NCBI GenBank assembly: GCA_964609385.1
Contig: CAZSSM010000075.1
Span: 1 to 32,542 of the forward strand
DNA: 32,542 nt
From: CAZSSM01 sp964609385
GTDB lineage: Bacteria; Planctomycetota; Planctomycetia; Isosphaerales; Isosphaeraceae
Direction of reading: 5' to 3'
Shown here: positions 8,687-17,273 of the stretch, in pieces
Layout of the letters: every line of letters begins with the position of its first letter
Position numbering within the stretch: the stretch's first letter is position 1
Program-made: the position numbers and the translations under genes
The notes under the pieces: generated by a model
The model's input: only the letters and a program-made list of their open reading frames with translations
What the model was told of the DNA's origin: nothing
Databases searched by the model: none

Positions 8687-9418
8687 TCAATCGATCGTTG
8701 CGTCGCCGGGATCCGCGTCCGGCGTCCGGAGCCGAAGCGCATTGACGGTCTGGTGGGCCAGGCGGGCCGGCTCGGGGAGCCGATAGCGACCGAGCAGTTC
8801 CAGGACGACCGCGACGGCTTGCTCGTGGTCGCAGCGATGGCCCGTCGAGACGTAGACCGGCTGAACCCGATCGCGCGACCGAAGCACCGTTCCAATCCGC
8901 CCTTGGGCATCGGTCAGTTCGGAGCGATCGCCGCGATTCGGGCCTGGCGGGTCGAAGTCCCCGCACAAGTAGCTCTTGGCGCAGCCGATACTAGGTAGGT
9001 CGAACCAGAGGCCCAGGTGGCAGGCCACGCCGAAGCGTCGCGGATGGGCCAATCCTTGTCCATCGCAAAGCAGAACGTCGGGCCGACACGAGAGGCCCTC
9101 GATCGCGTCGATCAGCGGAGGCGCCTCGCGGAACGAGAGCAAGCCCGGCACGTAGGGGAAGGGCACCTCGCGAACCGTCTCGGAGACCTCCAGGACTCGG
9201 CCGCTCCCCCGCTCGACCAGCACCGCAGCGGCGAAGAGCCGGTCGTCCCCACGATTATACGAGACGTCCAAGCCGGCCACTGTCTGCCAATCCGCATCGA
9301 GCCCTTCGAGGACCACACGGGTGGCCAACTCGCGTTGCAAGTCCCGAGCCTCCGACGGGCTCAGGTCCCAGCGATGCCGGTTCGGAGCGTCTCTGGCGGT
9401 CGGTTCGTCGTGTGTCAT
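8687..9418 (-). CDS. nfi: Endonuclease V (deoxyinosine 3' endonuclease)
   Basis: 243 residues from the ATG at 9418, chosen because AGGGGA lies 9 bases upstream; a GTG ten codons earlier lacks this. The enzyme nicks DNA 3' to deaminated bases such as hypoxanthine. The family's residues are visible: D51 (VAGLDVSYN), E98 in the wedge/active-site motif PYVPGLLSFRE, D119 (LLCDGQGLAHPRRFG), K138 (GCAKSYL) and the histidine motif GHRCDHEQAV near 194-200. Length is normal (E. coli Nfi is slightly shorter). It lies 73 bases after ltaE and just before ppk1 on the same strand, so a common transcript is likely, although the three functions are unrelated. Confidence 0.95.
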   Translation of the reverse strand: MTHDEPTARDAPNRHRWDLSPSEARDLQRELATRVVLEGLDADWQTVAGLDVSYNRGDDRLFAAAVLVERGSGRVLEVSETVREVPFPYVPGLLSFREAPPLIDAIEGLSCRPDVLLCDGQGLAHPRRFGVACHLGLWFDLPSIGCAKSYLCGDFDPPGPNRGDRSELTDAQGRIGTVLRSRDRVQPVYVSTGHRCDHEQAVAVVLELLGRYRLPEPARLAHQTVNALRLRTPDADPGDATID

Positions 9419-9491
9419 CGCGAGTGGTCCCCTTGGCCGACCGGACACTCGGGATTTCGGTCTTTGTCGCGCGATCCGAATCTCTCAGGAT

Positions 9492-10532
9492 TCAGGCCAG
9501 CGCCCGGATCGCCCGAGCCGACGCCTCGATCTGGTCACGATTCACATCGAGGTGGGTGCAAGCCCGCAACTCCTGGGGACCCAGGGCCGAGACCAAGACC
9601 CCTCGCTCGCGAAGCTGGGCGACGACCTGCGCACCGCTGGCCCGCGACGGATCGACGGTGAACCAGACCAGGTTGGTTTCGACCGGCTCGAACTCCAAGG
9701 CCAGGCCGGGCGTCTCGGCGATCGCCTCGGCTAGGATCCGGGCATGCTGGTGATCCTCGGCTAGTCGCTCGACGTGATGGTTCAAGGCGTAGATGGCGCC
9801 GGCGGCGACCACGCCGGCCTGACGCATGCCGCCACCGAGTACTTTGCGGAGCCGATGTGCCTTGGCGATCAGTTCGCGAGGCCCGGCCAGGGCCGATCCG
9901 ACCGGCGCACCCAGACCTTTGCTGAAGCAGATCGAGACGGTGTCGAACGGCGCGGACAGTTCGGCAGCGCTACGGCCCGAGGCCACTACCGCGTTCATCA
10001 AGCGTGCCCCGTCACAATGGGTCGCCAGGCCGTGCTCCCGAGCCCAACCGGTGACCGCCTCGACATGTTCGGCCGGGTAGACGCGGCCTCCGCTCCGGTT
10101 ATGCGTGTTCTCCAGACAAACCAGCCGCGTCTGGACGTAATGCGGGTTGTCCGGCCTGATCGCACCTTGGAGGTCGGCTCGTCGGAGGATCCCCCGATCG
10201 CCTGGGAAGGTCCTCGGGGTGGCGCCCCAGAGCCTCGCGATCGCGCCGCCCTCCCACATATAGACATGAGCCGTCTCACCGCAGATCACCTCGTCGCCCG
10301 GCTCGACGTGGGCGCCGATGGCAATCTGATTTGCCATCGTGCCGGTCGGCGTGAACAGCGCCGCCTCTTTGCCCAACAGCTCGGCGACCTGCTCCTGCAG
10401 CGCGTTGACCGTCGGATCCTCGCCGTAGACGTCGTCGCCCAACTCGGCGGCGGCCATCGCGCGGCGCATCGCCGGAGTCGGGCGGGTCACGGTGTCGCTC
10501 CGGAGATCGATCGGCGTTGCGGAGTCGCTCAT
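9492..10532 (-). CDS. ltaE: Low-specificity threonine aldolase
   Basis: 346 residues from the ATG at 10532, which has GAGG six bases upstream. A PLP-dependent beta-eliminating lyase of fold type I that cleaves L-threonine or L-allo-threonine to glycine and acetaldehyde. Visible motifs: IDLRSDTVTRPTPAMRRAM at the N-terminus, DDVYGEDPTVNALQEQ, the PTGTMANQIAI phosphate-binding region, HCDGARLMNA (aspartate contacting the PLP nitrogen), and the PLP lysine K205 in CFSKGLGAPVGSALAG. The domain and length are normal. First gene of the probable ltaE-nfi-ppk1 operon, divergent from hisD across a 343-base gap. Confidence 0.94.
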   Translation of the reverse strand: MSDSATPIDLRSDTVTRPTPAMRRAMAAAELGDDVYGEDPTVNALQEQVAELLGKEAALFTPTGTMANQIAIGAHVEPGDEVICGETAHVYMWEGGAIARLWGATPRTFPGDRGILRRADLQGAIRPDNPHYVQTRLVCLENTHNRSGGRVYPAEHVEAVTGWAREHGLATHCDGARLMNAVVASGRSAAELSAPFDTVSICFSKGLGAPVGSALAGPRELIAKAHRLRKVLGGGMRQAGVVAAGAIYALNHHVERLAEDHQHARILAEAIAETPGLALEFEPVETNLVWFTVDPSRASGAQVVAQLRERGVLVSALGPQELRACTHLDVNRDQIEASARAIRALA

Positions 10533-10875
10533 GAGGATCCTCAAACGAACCATGGGTGAGGAAGCGTTGACTTTTCCCAGGGATGCGAACGATCGGTCGC
10601 AGGGCGTCCCTGGACGAAAGGTCTATTCTATCCCGACCGGTGCTCGGTCGGGGAGTCGAGCAGCCCATCCTGATTCCTCGACGGATCGGACCGACAACCG
10701 CCCGAATCGGGTCGGCGGTTGCTGCGGCGCGAAATCCTGAGACAATACTACCGGTCTCGACCTGCCGGACTGGGTCTCGAGGCCGGTCAGATCTTGTCGG
10801 CCAAGGGAGTAAGTCACGGTCGGCCGACTATGCCCCCCGGAGCCGAAGCGGAGCGGGAGCGACTCCCTAGATGCG
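10533..10875. other. Divergent ltaE/hisD intergenic region
   Basis: A 343-base gap with no convincing gene. It contains a perfect inverted repeat at 10632-10652 (8-base arms CCCGACCG/CGGTCGGG, 5-base loop) with no T-run, so it is more likely an operator or processing structure than a terminator. Next to it, on the minus strand, TAGAAT could serve as a -10 for ltaE. On the plus strand a possible hisD promoter lies at 10719-10746. Confidence 0.5.
10719..10746 (+). promoter_or_regulatory. Possible sigma-70-like promoter for hisD
   Basis: TTGCTG at 10719-10724, a 16-base spacer, then GACAAT at 10741-10746. Each hexamer matches the consensus in about four positions. The predicted leader to the hisD ATG would be about 120 bases. 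Weak evidence; planctomycete promoters are poorly defined. Confidence 0.3.
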
Positions 10876-12276
10876 ATGCCTACCACGATCCAGATCACGC
10901 GCGTGGACTGTAACCGTGCCGACGCCCACCAGACGATCGCCGAGCTTCGGCGTCGGCTCAGTCCCCAAGGCGACGTGGTCAGCCCGGCCGGACGCGCCCG
11001 GACCTTGGAGGTCTTCGGCGAGCCGTTGACGCCGGCCCAGGTCGTCCAACGGATCGGCGACGAAGTCCGCCAACGGGGGCTCGAGGCCCTGCTCGACTAT
11101 ACCGCCAAGCTCGACCACGTCGCCTTGACACCCGAGACCCTCCGGGTCTCGACCGAGGAGTTGGACGCCGCTCACCGACAGGCCGACCCGGCCTACCTGG
11201 CAGCGATCCGGCGGATCCGCGACAACGTCCTCCAGTTCCAGACCGGAATCCTGCACAGTGACGCGATCCTCCGGCGCGGCCACGGCTGCACGCTCCAGCA
11301 GCGGTATCGACCGCTCCGACGGATCGGCATCTGCATTCCCGGTGGCGCAGCGGCTTACCCCTCATCGCTCTTGATGACCGCCGTGCCGGCCCAGGCGGCG
11401 CGGGTCGAGCAGATCGCCGTGGTCGTCCCGCCCACGCCCTTCGGTGGATACAACCCCGACCTGCTCGCCGCCTGCCAGGCCATCGGCGTCTCGGAGGTCT
11501 ACCGGGTCGGTGGCGCTCAAGCCATCGCCGCGTTAGCCTATGGGATCCCCGACCACATCGAGCAAGTCGACAAGATCGTCGGGCCCGGCAACATGTTCGT
11601 CGCCCTGGCCAAGCGGATGGTCTTCGGCGAAGTCGACATCGACAGCTTCTCCGGGCCCAGCGAGGTCATCCTGATCGCCGACTGGACCGCCGATCCACGC
11701 TATGTCGCTGCCGACCTGATCAGTCAGGCCGAGCACTCGCCCGGCTCCAGCATCCTGATCACCTGGGAGCCCGATCTGATCGAACGGGTCGCCGAGGAAC
11801 TCGCCGAGGCCCTGGAGCGGCTCGATCGCGGCGACTTGGCCCGCGACAGCCTCGAGCAGTTCGGCGCCCTGATCTTGGTCCGCGACGAGGACGAAGCCGT
11901 CGACCTAACCAATGCCTTCGCCCCAGAACACCTGCACGTATCGACCTCCGACCCGCGACGACTTGTCGAACGGCTCCGCAATGCCGGCGCCATCTTCCTG
12001 GGCCATCACACGCCGGTGGCCGTGGGCGATTACGCCTCCGGACCCTCGCACGTCCTGCCCACCGGAGGCACCGCGCGATGGGCCTCGGGCCTCTCGGCCA
12101 ACGACTTCCTCAAAAAGACCAGCATCATTCAATATGATCCGGAGAGCCTGGCCGCCATCGCGCGGGACGTCTGCCTGATGGCCGACAAGGAAGGCCTGAC
12201 GGCGCACCGCTACAGCGTCGACGTCCGCTTGGGTCTCGGCCTGCCCGACCTCCCACCGATCGGCCGCTCGTCCTGA
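10876..12276 (+). CDS. hisD: Histidinol dehydrogenase
   Basis: 466 residues. Catalyses the last two steps of histidine synthesis, oxidising L-histidinol to L-histidine with two NAD+, using a zinc ion. Signature motifs are intact: RRIGICIPGGAAAYPSSLLM, then IVGPGNMFVALAKRMVFG followed by IDSFSGPSEV, the segment AEHSPGSS, FAPEHLHV with the catalytic Glu-His, and GDYASGPSHVLPTGGTAR. Length is somewhat longer than the usual ~430 residues because of the N-terminus. The ATG at 10876 has no strong ribosome binding site; another ATG five bases upstream is out of frame. It heads a plus-strand run with the GNAT gene, hisC and hisB. Confidence 0.96.
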   Translation: MPTTIQITRVDCNRADAHQTIAELRRRLSPQGDVVSPAGRARTLEVFGEPLTPAQVVQRIGDEVRQRGLEALLDYTAKLDHVALTPETLRVSTEELDAAHRQADPAYLAAIRRIRDNVLQFQTGILHSDAILRRGHGCTLQQRYRPLRRIGICIPGGAAAYPSSLLMTAVPAQAARVEQIAVVVPPTPFGGYNPDLLAACQAIGVSEVYRVGGAQAIAALAYGIPDHIEQVDKIVGPGNMFVALAKRMVFGEVDIDSFSGPSEVILIADWTADPRYVAADLISQAEHSPGSSILITWEPDLIERVAEELAEALERLDRGDLARDSLEQFGALILVRDEDEAVDLTNAFAPEHLHVSTSDPRRLVERLRNAGAIFLGHHTPVAVGDYASGPSHVLPTGGTARWASGLSANDFLKKTSIIQYDPESLAAIARDVCLMADKEGLTAHRYSVDVRLGLGLPDLPPIGRSS

Positions 12277-12338
12277 GTCTGACCTGTCCTCCATCCCAAC
12301 GCTTCAATTCGATCAACGCCCTCTCGAGAATCCGCGCG

Positions 12339-12896
12339 ATGCCCGACCTTCCAGACGACGTCCGGATCCGAACGGCCCGCCCCGGCGACGAACCGCTGAT
12401 CGTCCAGTTCATCGCCGAGCTGGCCGAATACGAGCGGCTCTCCCATGAGGCCAAGGCCACGCCCGAGGCGATCGCGCGGAACCTGTTCGGCCCTCGACCA
12501 TACGCCGAAGCCATCCTCGCCTTCGTGAACGATGAGCCGGCCGGCTTCGCCCTGTTCTTCCATACGTTCTCCACATTCCGAGCCCAGCCGGGCCTCTACC
12601 TCGAAGATCTCTTCGTCCGACCCGCCTACCGGGGCCGTGGCCTGGGCAAGGCGCTCCTGACCGGCCTGGCGCGGCTGGCCGTTGATCGAGGCTGCGGACG
12701 CCTGGAGTGGTCCGTGCTCGACTGGAACCAACCGGCCATCGATTTCTACGAATCCCTGGGCGCTCGGCCGATGTCGGAGTGGACCGTCTACCGGCTCGAC
12801 GAATCGGCCCTCGATCGCGCCGCGGAGTTGGCCCCCGACGCCTTCCTCAACGACATCCCCACGCCCGTGACACCCAGCCCGAGTCCCGATCGATGA
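12339..12896 (+). CDS. GNAT-family N-acetyltransferase (diamine acetyltransferase-like)
   Basis: 185 residues. GNAT fold: N-terminal DVRIRTARPGDEPLIVQFI, central strand pair, the acetyl-CoA pyrophosphate loop at VRPAYRGRGLGKALLTGLA (Q/RxxGxG/A type) and the C-terminal NQPAIDFYESLGARP. The WSVLDWNQPAIDFYESLGA segment resembles SSAT/diamine acetyltransferases, but the substrate cannot be read from sequence. A ~25-residue Pro/Asp-rich tail follows the domain. The stop overlaps the hisC start (ATGA), so translation is probably coupled. No histidine-pathway step needs an acetyltransferase, so its placement is notable; it may simply be a passenger in the operon. Confidence 0.9.
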   Translation: MPDLPDDVRIRTARPGDEPLIVQFIAELAEYERLSHEAKATPEAIARNLFGPRPYAEAILAFVNDEPAGFALFFHTFSTFRAQPGLYLEDLFVRPAYRGRGLGKALLTGLARLAVDRGCGRLEWSVLDWNQPAIDFYESLGARPMSEWTVYRLDESALDRAAELAPDAFLNDIPTPVTPSPSPDR

Positions 12897-13981
12897 GCAT
12901 CAGCACCGAGACGGCCCAACCGCTGAAAAACTACTTCGCGCCACATATCGCCGGTTTAGCGGGATATGTGCCCGGCGAACAGTCGAAGCACTCCTCGGAC
13001 ATTATCAAGCTTAACACCAACGAGAACCCCTACCCGCCCTCACCGAAGGTGGCCAAGGCGATCACCGCCCTGCTCGGCCGACCGCTCCAACGCTACCCCG
13101 AGCCGATGGCCGACACCTTCCGACGCGCCGCCGCCGAACAGCTCGATGTCCCGATCGACTGGATCCTCGCCGGCAATGGCTCCGACGACATGCTCACCGT
13201 CCTGATCCGGACCTTCTCCACGCCCGGAGACGTCGTCGCCTACCCGACGCCCAGCTATGTCCTGTACAAGACCTTGATCAATATCCAAGGCGCCCGGCCG
13301 GTCGAGATTCCCTTCGATGACACCTGGGACCTCGATGACGAGGCCTTGGCGGCCACCGAGCCCCGCCTGGTGTTCCTGGCTAACCCGAACGGTCCCTCGG
13401 GCACCGTCCAGTCGCCCGAGCGGGTCGCGAGACTGGCGACCCGGCTCGATGCCCCCTTGGTCGTCGACGAGGCCTACGTCGACTTCGCTGAGTCTTCCTG
13501 CGTCGGGCTGGTCAAGCAGTTCCCCAACGTGGTCGTCACCCGAAGCTTAAGCAAAGGGTACGGTCTGGCCGGGCTCCGGTTCGGCTACCTGGTCGCTCGG
13601 CCCGAGCTGATCGCCGGTCTGGCCAAGGTCAAGGACTCGTACAACTGCGACATGCTGAGCATCGCCGGCGCCTCGGCGGCGGTCTCGGATCAGGACTACC
13701 TGGCCCAGACCCGCGCCAAGATCATCGCTACCCGGACCCGGCTGATCGAGGCGTTGCGGTCCTTCGGGTTCCGCGTCACCGACAGCCAGGCCAACTTCGC
13801 TTGGGCCACCGACGGTCCCGAACCCCGACCGATCTACGAATACCTCAAAGATCGTGGGATCCTGATCCGCCACATGAACTACCCAGGCCGCGTTGAAGGT
13901 CTCCGAATCAGCGTCGGCACCGACGACGAGGTCGACCGCTGCCTCGACCAACTCCGCGCCGCGATCGCCTCGTCCGCATAA
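12893..13981 (+). CDS. hisC: Histidinol-phosphate aminotransferase
   Basis: 362 residues from the ATG at 12893, which overlaps the GNAT stop; the frame is open upstream but those residues are GNAT shadow. PLP enzyme of fold type I that converts imidazole acetol phosphate and glutamate to histidinol phosphate. Visible: IIKLNTNENPYPPSP at the N-terminus, LAGNGSDDMLTVLIRTF, ANPNGPSGT (substrate/PLP contacts), VVDEAYVDFA with D192, and PLP lysine K221 in TRSLSKGYGLAGLRFGY, plus the C-terminal arginine region GLRISVGTDDEVDR. Normal length. Confidence 0.96.
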   Translation: MSISTETAQPLKNYFAPHIAGLAGYVPGEQSKHSSDIIKLNTNENPYPPSPKVAKAITALLGRPLQRYPEPMADTFRRAAAEQLDVPIDWILAGNGSDDMLTVLIRTFSTPGDVVAYPTPSYVLYKTLINIQGARPVEIPFDDTWDLDDEALAATEPRLVFLANPNGPSGTVQSPERVARLATRLDAPLVVDEAYVDFAESSCVGLVKQFPNVVVTRSLSKGYGLAGLRFGYLVARPELIAGLAKVKDSYNCDMLSIAGASAAVSDQDYLAQTRAKIIATRTRLIEALRSFGFRVTDSQANFAWATDGPEPRPIYEYLKDRGILIRHMNYPGRVEGLRISVGTDDEVDRCLDQLRAAIASSA

Positions 13982-14067
13982 CCTCAGCGACCGCGGACCA
14001 AGATCTGAGCGAAAGCCACGTCCCTGCCTAGCCCACGTATTCCGAAACGGGAAGCTTGAGCGAGCCG

Positions 14068-14670
14068 ATGGACCCGACATCCGCCCCGCGAACCGCAACG
14101 ATCACCCGCGAGACCCGTGAGACGAGGATCCGCTTGAGCCTGAACCTCGACGGCGAAGGGCGCTCCGAGATCCAGTCCGGCGTCGGGTTCCTCGATCACA
14201 TGCTGGAACTCTTCGCCCGACACGGCCTCTTCGACCTCCAGGTCGAATGCCAAGGGGATACCCAGGTCGATGACCACCACTCGACCGAGGATATCGGGCT
14301 CTGCCTGGGCTCAGCCCTGACCGAGGCGGTCGGCGACAAGTCGGGGATTCGCCGCTACGGCCACGCCGTCGTGCCGATGGACGAGGCCCTAGTCACCTCG
14401 GCAATCGACCTCAGCGGACGCCCGTTCTACGTCGGCCCTTTGGAGTTCCCGACGCCGAAGATCGGCACCTTCGACACCGAACTGATCGAGGAGTTCTGGC
14501 GCGCTGTGGCCAGCACCGGTCGGATGGCCCTCCACCTCCTGGTCCATCGCGGACGCAATGCGCACCACATCAGTGAAGGGACCTTCAAGGCGACCGCCCG
14601 CGCCCTCCGTGTCGCCACCGAACCCGACCCGCGCGGTAAGGGGATCCCCTCAACAAAAGGGACGCTCTGA
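14068..14670 (+). CDS. hisB: Imidazoleglycerol-phosphate dehydratase
   Basis: 200 residues from the ATG at 14068; a TTG four codons upstream is an alternative. Dehydrates imidazole glycerol phosphate to imidazole acetol phosphate, the substrate of HisC. The manganese-binding histidine motifs are intact: GVGFLDHMLELFARHGLFDL, DDHHSTEDIGLCLG, and the second-half RNAHHISEGTFKATARAL. Monofunctional: there is no phosphatase domain, as is usual outside enterobacteria. It lies 86 bases after hisC and is probably part of the same transcript. Other his genes (hisG, A, F, H, I/E) are not in the window. Confidence 0.96.
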   Translation: MDPTSAPRTATITRETRETRIRLSLNLDGEGRSEIQSGVGFLDHMLELFARHGLFDLQVECQGDTQVDDHHSTEDIGLCLGSALTEAVGDKSGIRRYGHAVVPMDEALVTSAIDLSGRPFYVGPLEFPTPKIGTFDTELIEEFWRAVASTGRMALHLLVHRGRNAHHISEGTFKATARALRVATEPDPRGKGIPSTKGTL

Positions 14671-14855
14671 ACTAACGCTGAGTCACGAACCCGGTCCATC
14701 GCAATGCTTTCGGCTGACCGATCCTCAGCAACGCGACCTGGTGGTCGGCCGGTTTCAACCCTCTTATAGTGAGGGCGGTGGAGGGCCGCGTTCGACGTCC
14801 TCGGTCTCCTCCGATTGGCTCCGCTCCTTTGAAGAGACTCATCCCCGGAGGACTC

Positions 14856-15971
14856 ATGGCGACCCGGCCCGACCCGTCGCGAGGGCGCCGCGCCCGATGG
14901 ACCAACGTCATCCTGATCGTGGTCGCCCTGGCCCTGTTCGCCCTAGCGCTCTGGACCAACCGCCAGGAACTCCGGAACATCTTCGCGCGTCAGGTCGATT
15001 GGCAATGGTTCGTCATCGGCCTGGCGATCTATCTGGTCGGCTTGCTGGTGACGTTCTATCGCTGGCTCCTGCTGGTGACCGCCCTGGGCTTGCCGATCCG
15101 GTTCCGCGACGCGGTCCGGTTCGGCTTCATCGGGAACCTGTTCAATCTGGTAATCCCGGGCGCCGTCGGTGGCGACGTGATCAAAGCCGCTTTCGTCTGC
15201 CGTGAGTTGGGCGGGCAGAAGACCTTCGCGATCAGCTCGATCGTGCTCGACCGGATCGTCGGTCTGCTGGGCCTGTTTTTGCTTGGCGGGATCTCCGGCG
15301 CGGTCGCTTGGTCAGCCGCCGACGTCGAGGTCCGCTCGCTGGTGGCCTTGATCTGGATGATGATCCTGGGCGTCATCGCCGTGATGGTCGTCGCCTTCAC
15401 CCCGGCCTTCTATCGGACACTCAACAAGCTGGTCGGCTCGCGCAAGAAGCTCCGCGATGTTGCCCTGGAGTTGGAGACGATGGGCCAAATCTATCGTCGA
15501 CGGATCGGGACAGTCGTGGCCGCCACCGCGTTGGCGATGGTCAACCATTCGTTCAACGTCATCGGGTTCTTCTTGGTCGGCTGGGCGCTCTACGACCAGG
15601 TGCCGAGCTTGGTCGACCACTACATCATCGTGCCCTTGGTGCTCTTCACGACGGCCGTCCCACTCCCCTTCGGCGCCCTGGGCGTTAGCGAGCAGGCCGG
15701 CGCGGCCCTCTTCCAACTGGTCGACTACCCAGGCGGCGGCGTCTCGATGATGGGCTTCCGGATCCTCATGTATGGTAGCGGTGTGGTTAGCGTGATCGTC
15801 TATCTGATCAACCTCGGCCAGGTCCGATCCCTGGAGGCCTACGCCGAGCAGATGGAGGACAAGCCAGAGAATCCGGTCAATGGGGTCGACAACCCGAACC
15901 AGCCGATCGGCAATGAGCCGGCCATTCAACGTGTGAGGTCCGCCGATCAGCCTGACCATTCAAACCCGTGA
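14856..15971 (+). CDS. Lysylphosphatidylglycerol synthase TM-region / flippase-like membrane protein
   Basis: 371 residues from the ATG at 14856, chosen for the GGAGG five bases upstream. About eight transmembrane helices, e.g. VILIVVALALFALALW, WFVIGLAIYLVGLLV, IVGLLGLFLLGGISGA, LIWMMILGVIAVMVVA. The hallmark of the UPF0104/LPG-synthase TM family is FIGNLFNLVIPGAVGGDVIKA, and the second repeat motif LPFGALGVSEQAGAALF. No LPG-synthase catalytic domain is present, so it is not MprF; such stand-alone proteins are often annotated as lipid flippase-like or AglD-type. C-terminal ~50 residues are polar and disordered. Preceded by a 185-base gap after hisB, so it may have its own promoter (TATAGT at 14765-14770 is a poor candidate). 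Confidence 0.86.
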   Translation: MATRPDPSRGRRARWTNVILIVVALALFALALWTNRQELRNIFARQVDWQWFVIGLAIYLVGLLVTFYRWLLLVTALGLPIRFRDAVRFGFIGNLFNLVIPGAVGGDVIKAAFVCRELGGQKTFAISSIVLDRIVGLLGLFLLGGISGAVAWSAADVEVRSLVALIWMMILGVIAVMVVAFTPAFYRTLNKLVGSRKKLRDVALELETMGQIYRRRIGTVVAATALAMVNHSFNVIGFFLVGWALYDQVPSLVDHYIIVPLVLFTTAVPLPFGALGVSEQAGAALFQLVDYPGGGVSMMGFRILMYGSGVVSVIVYLINLGQVRSLEAYAEQMEDKPENPVNGVDNPNQPIGNEPAIQRVRSADQPDHSNP

Positions 15972-16042
15972 GAACCCCTTCACGCAATTGACCACCGACC
16001 GCGATCGGTTGGTACGACGATGACCACGGAGGTCAGGCACCC

Positions 16043-16915
16043 ATGACCAAAACCCCGGAGGCGATCCGCCAACACAACCGTAAGGCTTGGGACCTTCAGG
16101 TCGGCCGCGGCAATCAATGGACCGTTCCGGTGAGTCCCGAGGTCATCGCCGAAGCGCGGGCGGGCCGCTGGTCGATCGTTTTGACACCGCAACAGCCGGT
16201 GCCGCGCGAATGGTTCCCCGACCCATTGACCGGGATCCGCCTACTTGCCTTGGCCTCAGGAGGCGGTCAGCAGGCGCCGGTCCTCGCAGCCGCCGGGGCA
16301 CGGGTGACGCTCTTGGACAACAGCCCGGCCCAACTGGAACAGGACCGCTCCGTCGCCCAACGCGACGGGCTTGACCTGGAAACGGTCCTCGGCGACATGG
16401 CCGACCTCAATGCGTTTCCCAACGATCATTTCGATCTGATCGTCCACCCCTGCTCTAACAGCTTCGTGCCCGATGTCCGACCTGTCTGGCGCGAGGCGTT
16501 CCGCGTCCTCAAGCCGGGCGGCACCCTGATCGCCGGGATCGTCAACCCGGCCGTCTACCTCTTCGACGAGGGGGATCGTTCGCTAGTCGTCCGCCACAAG
16601 CTCCCCTCCGACGACCTGACCCAGTTGCAGGCGCGTGGCGAAGCCGTCGAGACGATGGAGGACCCGATCTCGTTCAGCCACAGCCTCGACGATCAGATCG
16701 GCGGGCAACTCGAGGCCGGGTTCCTCCTGATCGGCTTCTTCGAGGACAAGGTCGCATACGAGGCTGAACCGCTCTCGTCCTTCATGCCCTGTTCCTTCGC
16801 CACCCGCGCCCTGAAGCCCGCTGTCCCCTTGCCGGGACCCAGGGCTGAGTCCACAGCGCATAAACGTGCATCGATCGGATTGCGATCTCCTCACCCCAAA
16901 GTCCAGGAGCGTTGA
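16043..16915 (+). CDS. Class I SAM-dependent methyltransferase
   Basis: 290 residues; GGAGG lies about 10 bases before the ATG. The SAM-binding motif I is GIRLLALASGGGQQAPVLA (GGGQQ in place of GxGxG), followed by the acidic strand VTLLDNSPAQLEQ, the DMADL loop (LGDMADLNAFPNDHFDLI) and the post-motif III REAFRVLKPGGTLIAGIVN. N-terminal RQHNRKAWDLQV is the typical start of the Methyltransf_11-like group with an N-terminal NxxAWD motif. The C-terminus after ~255 is Ser/Pro/Arg-rich. Substrate unknown. The next small gene begins four bases after the stop. Confidence 0.9.
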   Translation: MTKTPEAIRQHNRKAWDLQVGRGNQWTVPVSPEVIAEARAGRWSIVLTPQQPVPREWFPDPLTGIRLLALASGGGQQAPVLAAAGARVTLLDNSPAQLEQDRSVAQRDGLDLETVLGDMADLNAFPNDHFDLIVHPCSNSFVPDVRPVWREAFRVLKPGGTLIAGIVNPAVYLFDEGDRSLVVRHKLPSDDLTQLQARGEAVETMEDPISFSHSLDDQIGGQLEAGFLLIGFFEDKVAYEAEPLSSFMPCSFATRALKPAVPLPGPRAESTAHKRASIGLRSPHPKVQER

Positions 16916-16918
16916 CCG

Positions 16919-17215
16919 ATGTCGACGTCTTCCCAACCACCGTCGATGCCGCCCGCGCCCGATCGTCCCTCGCACGACGGCCCGGCACCGTTCTATGTCT
17001 ATGTCGAAGGTGAGCTGATCGAGACCTACGCCCCCGATCAATTCCCCGACCTCGACGCGGTCTTGGACGACCTCCTCGTCCGCTTCGACGCCCTCTATCC
17101 CGAAGAATACATACGCTGGGACCTCGCCGTTTGGCGTGAGGGTCTGCTTCACGCTATCGTCCGACCCTCGCCTGACGGACCTCCTGAAGCGATCCGTATC
17201 GAACCCCAGCATTGA
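16919..17215 (+). CDS. Small acidic protein, function unknown
   Basis: 98 residues. AGGAG lies 9 bases before the ATG, and the ATG follows the methyltransferase stop at four bases, so the two are probably co-translated. The first ~20 residues are Pro/Ser-rich, then a compact region (FYVYVEGELIETYAPDQF and LDAVLDDLLVRFDALYPEEY) with aromatic and acidic residues and no membrane segment. I do not recognise a family. Codon use is like its neighbours. It could be a partner of the methyltransferase (inference only). Confidence 0.75.
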   Translation: MSTSSQPPSMPPAPDRPSHDGPAPFYVYVEGELIETYAPDQFPDLDAVLDDLLVRFDALYPEEYIRWDLAVWREGLLHAIVRPSPDGPPEAIRIEPQH

Positions 17216-17273
17216 CTGAGCGTGAGACGACCCAGACGTTTCCTGAGTCTGATCTCCAAGGGCCTGACCGCGA
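17216..17273. terminator. Convergent 3' gap, weak hairpins
   Basis: 58 bases between the small acidic protein and the channel gene, which end towards each other. A 6-base inverted repeat CTGATC/GATCAG and a short CAGAC/GTCTG hairpin are visible, with no T-run. Termination here is plausible but not shown by the sequence. Confidence 0.3.

Noticed and set aside
12707..12892. Upstream extension of the hisC frame
   Set aside because: It lies inside the GNAT gene in another frame and the HisC N-terminus begins at the ATG at 12893.
14742..14770. Promoter for the flippase gene with TATAGT at 14765-14770
   Set aside because: The -10 match is fair but there is no acceptable -35 at 16-18 bases, so it is not listed as a promoter.
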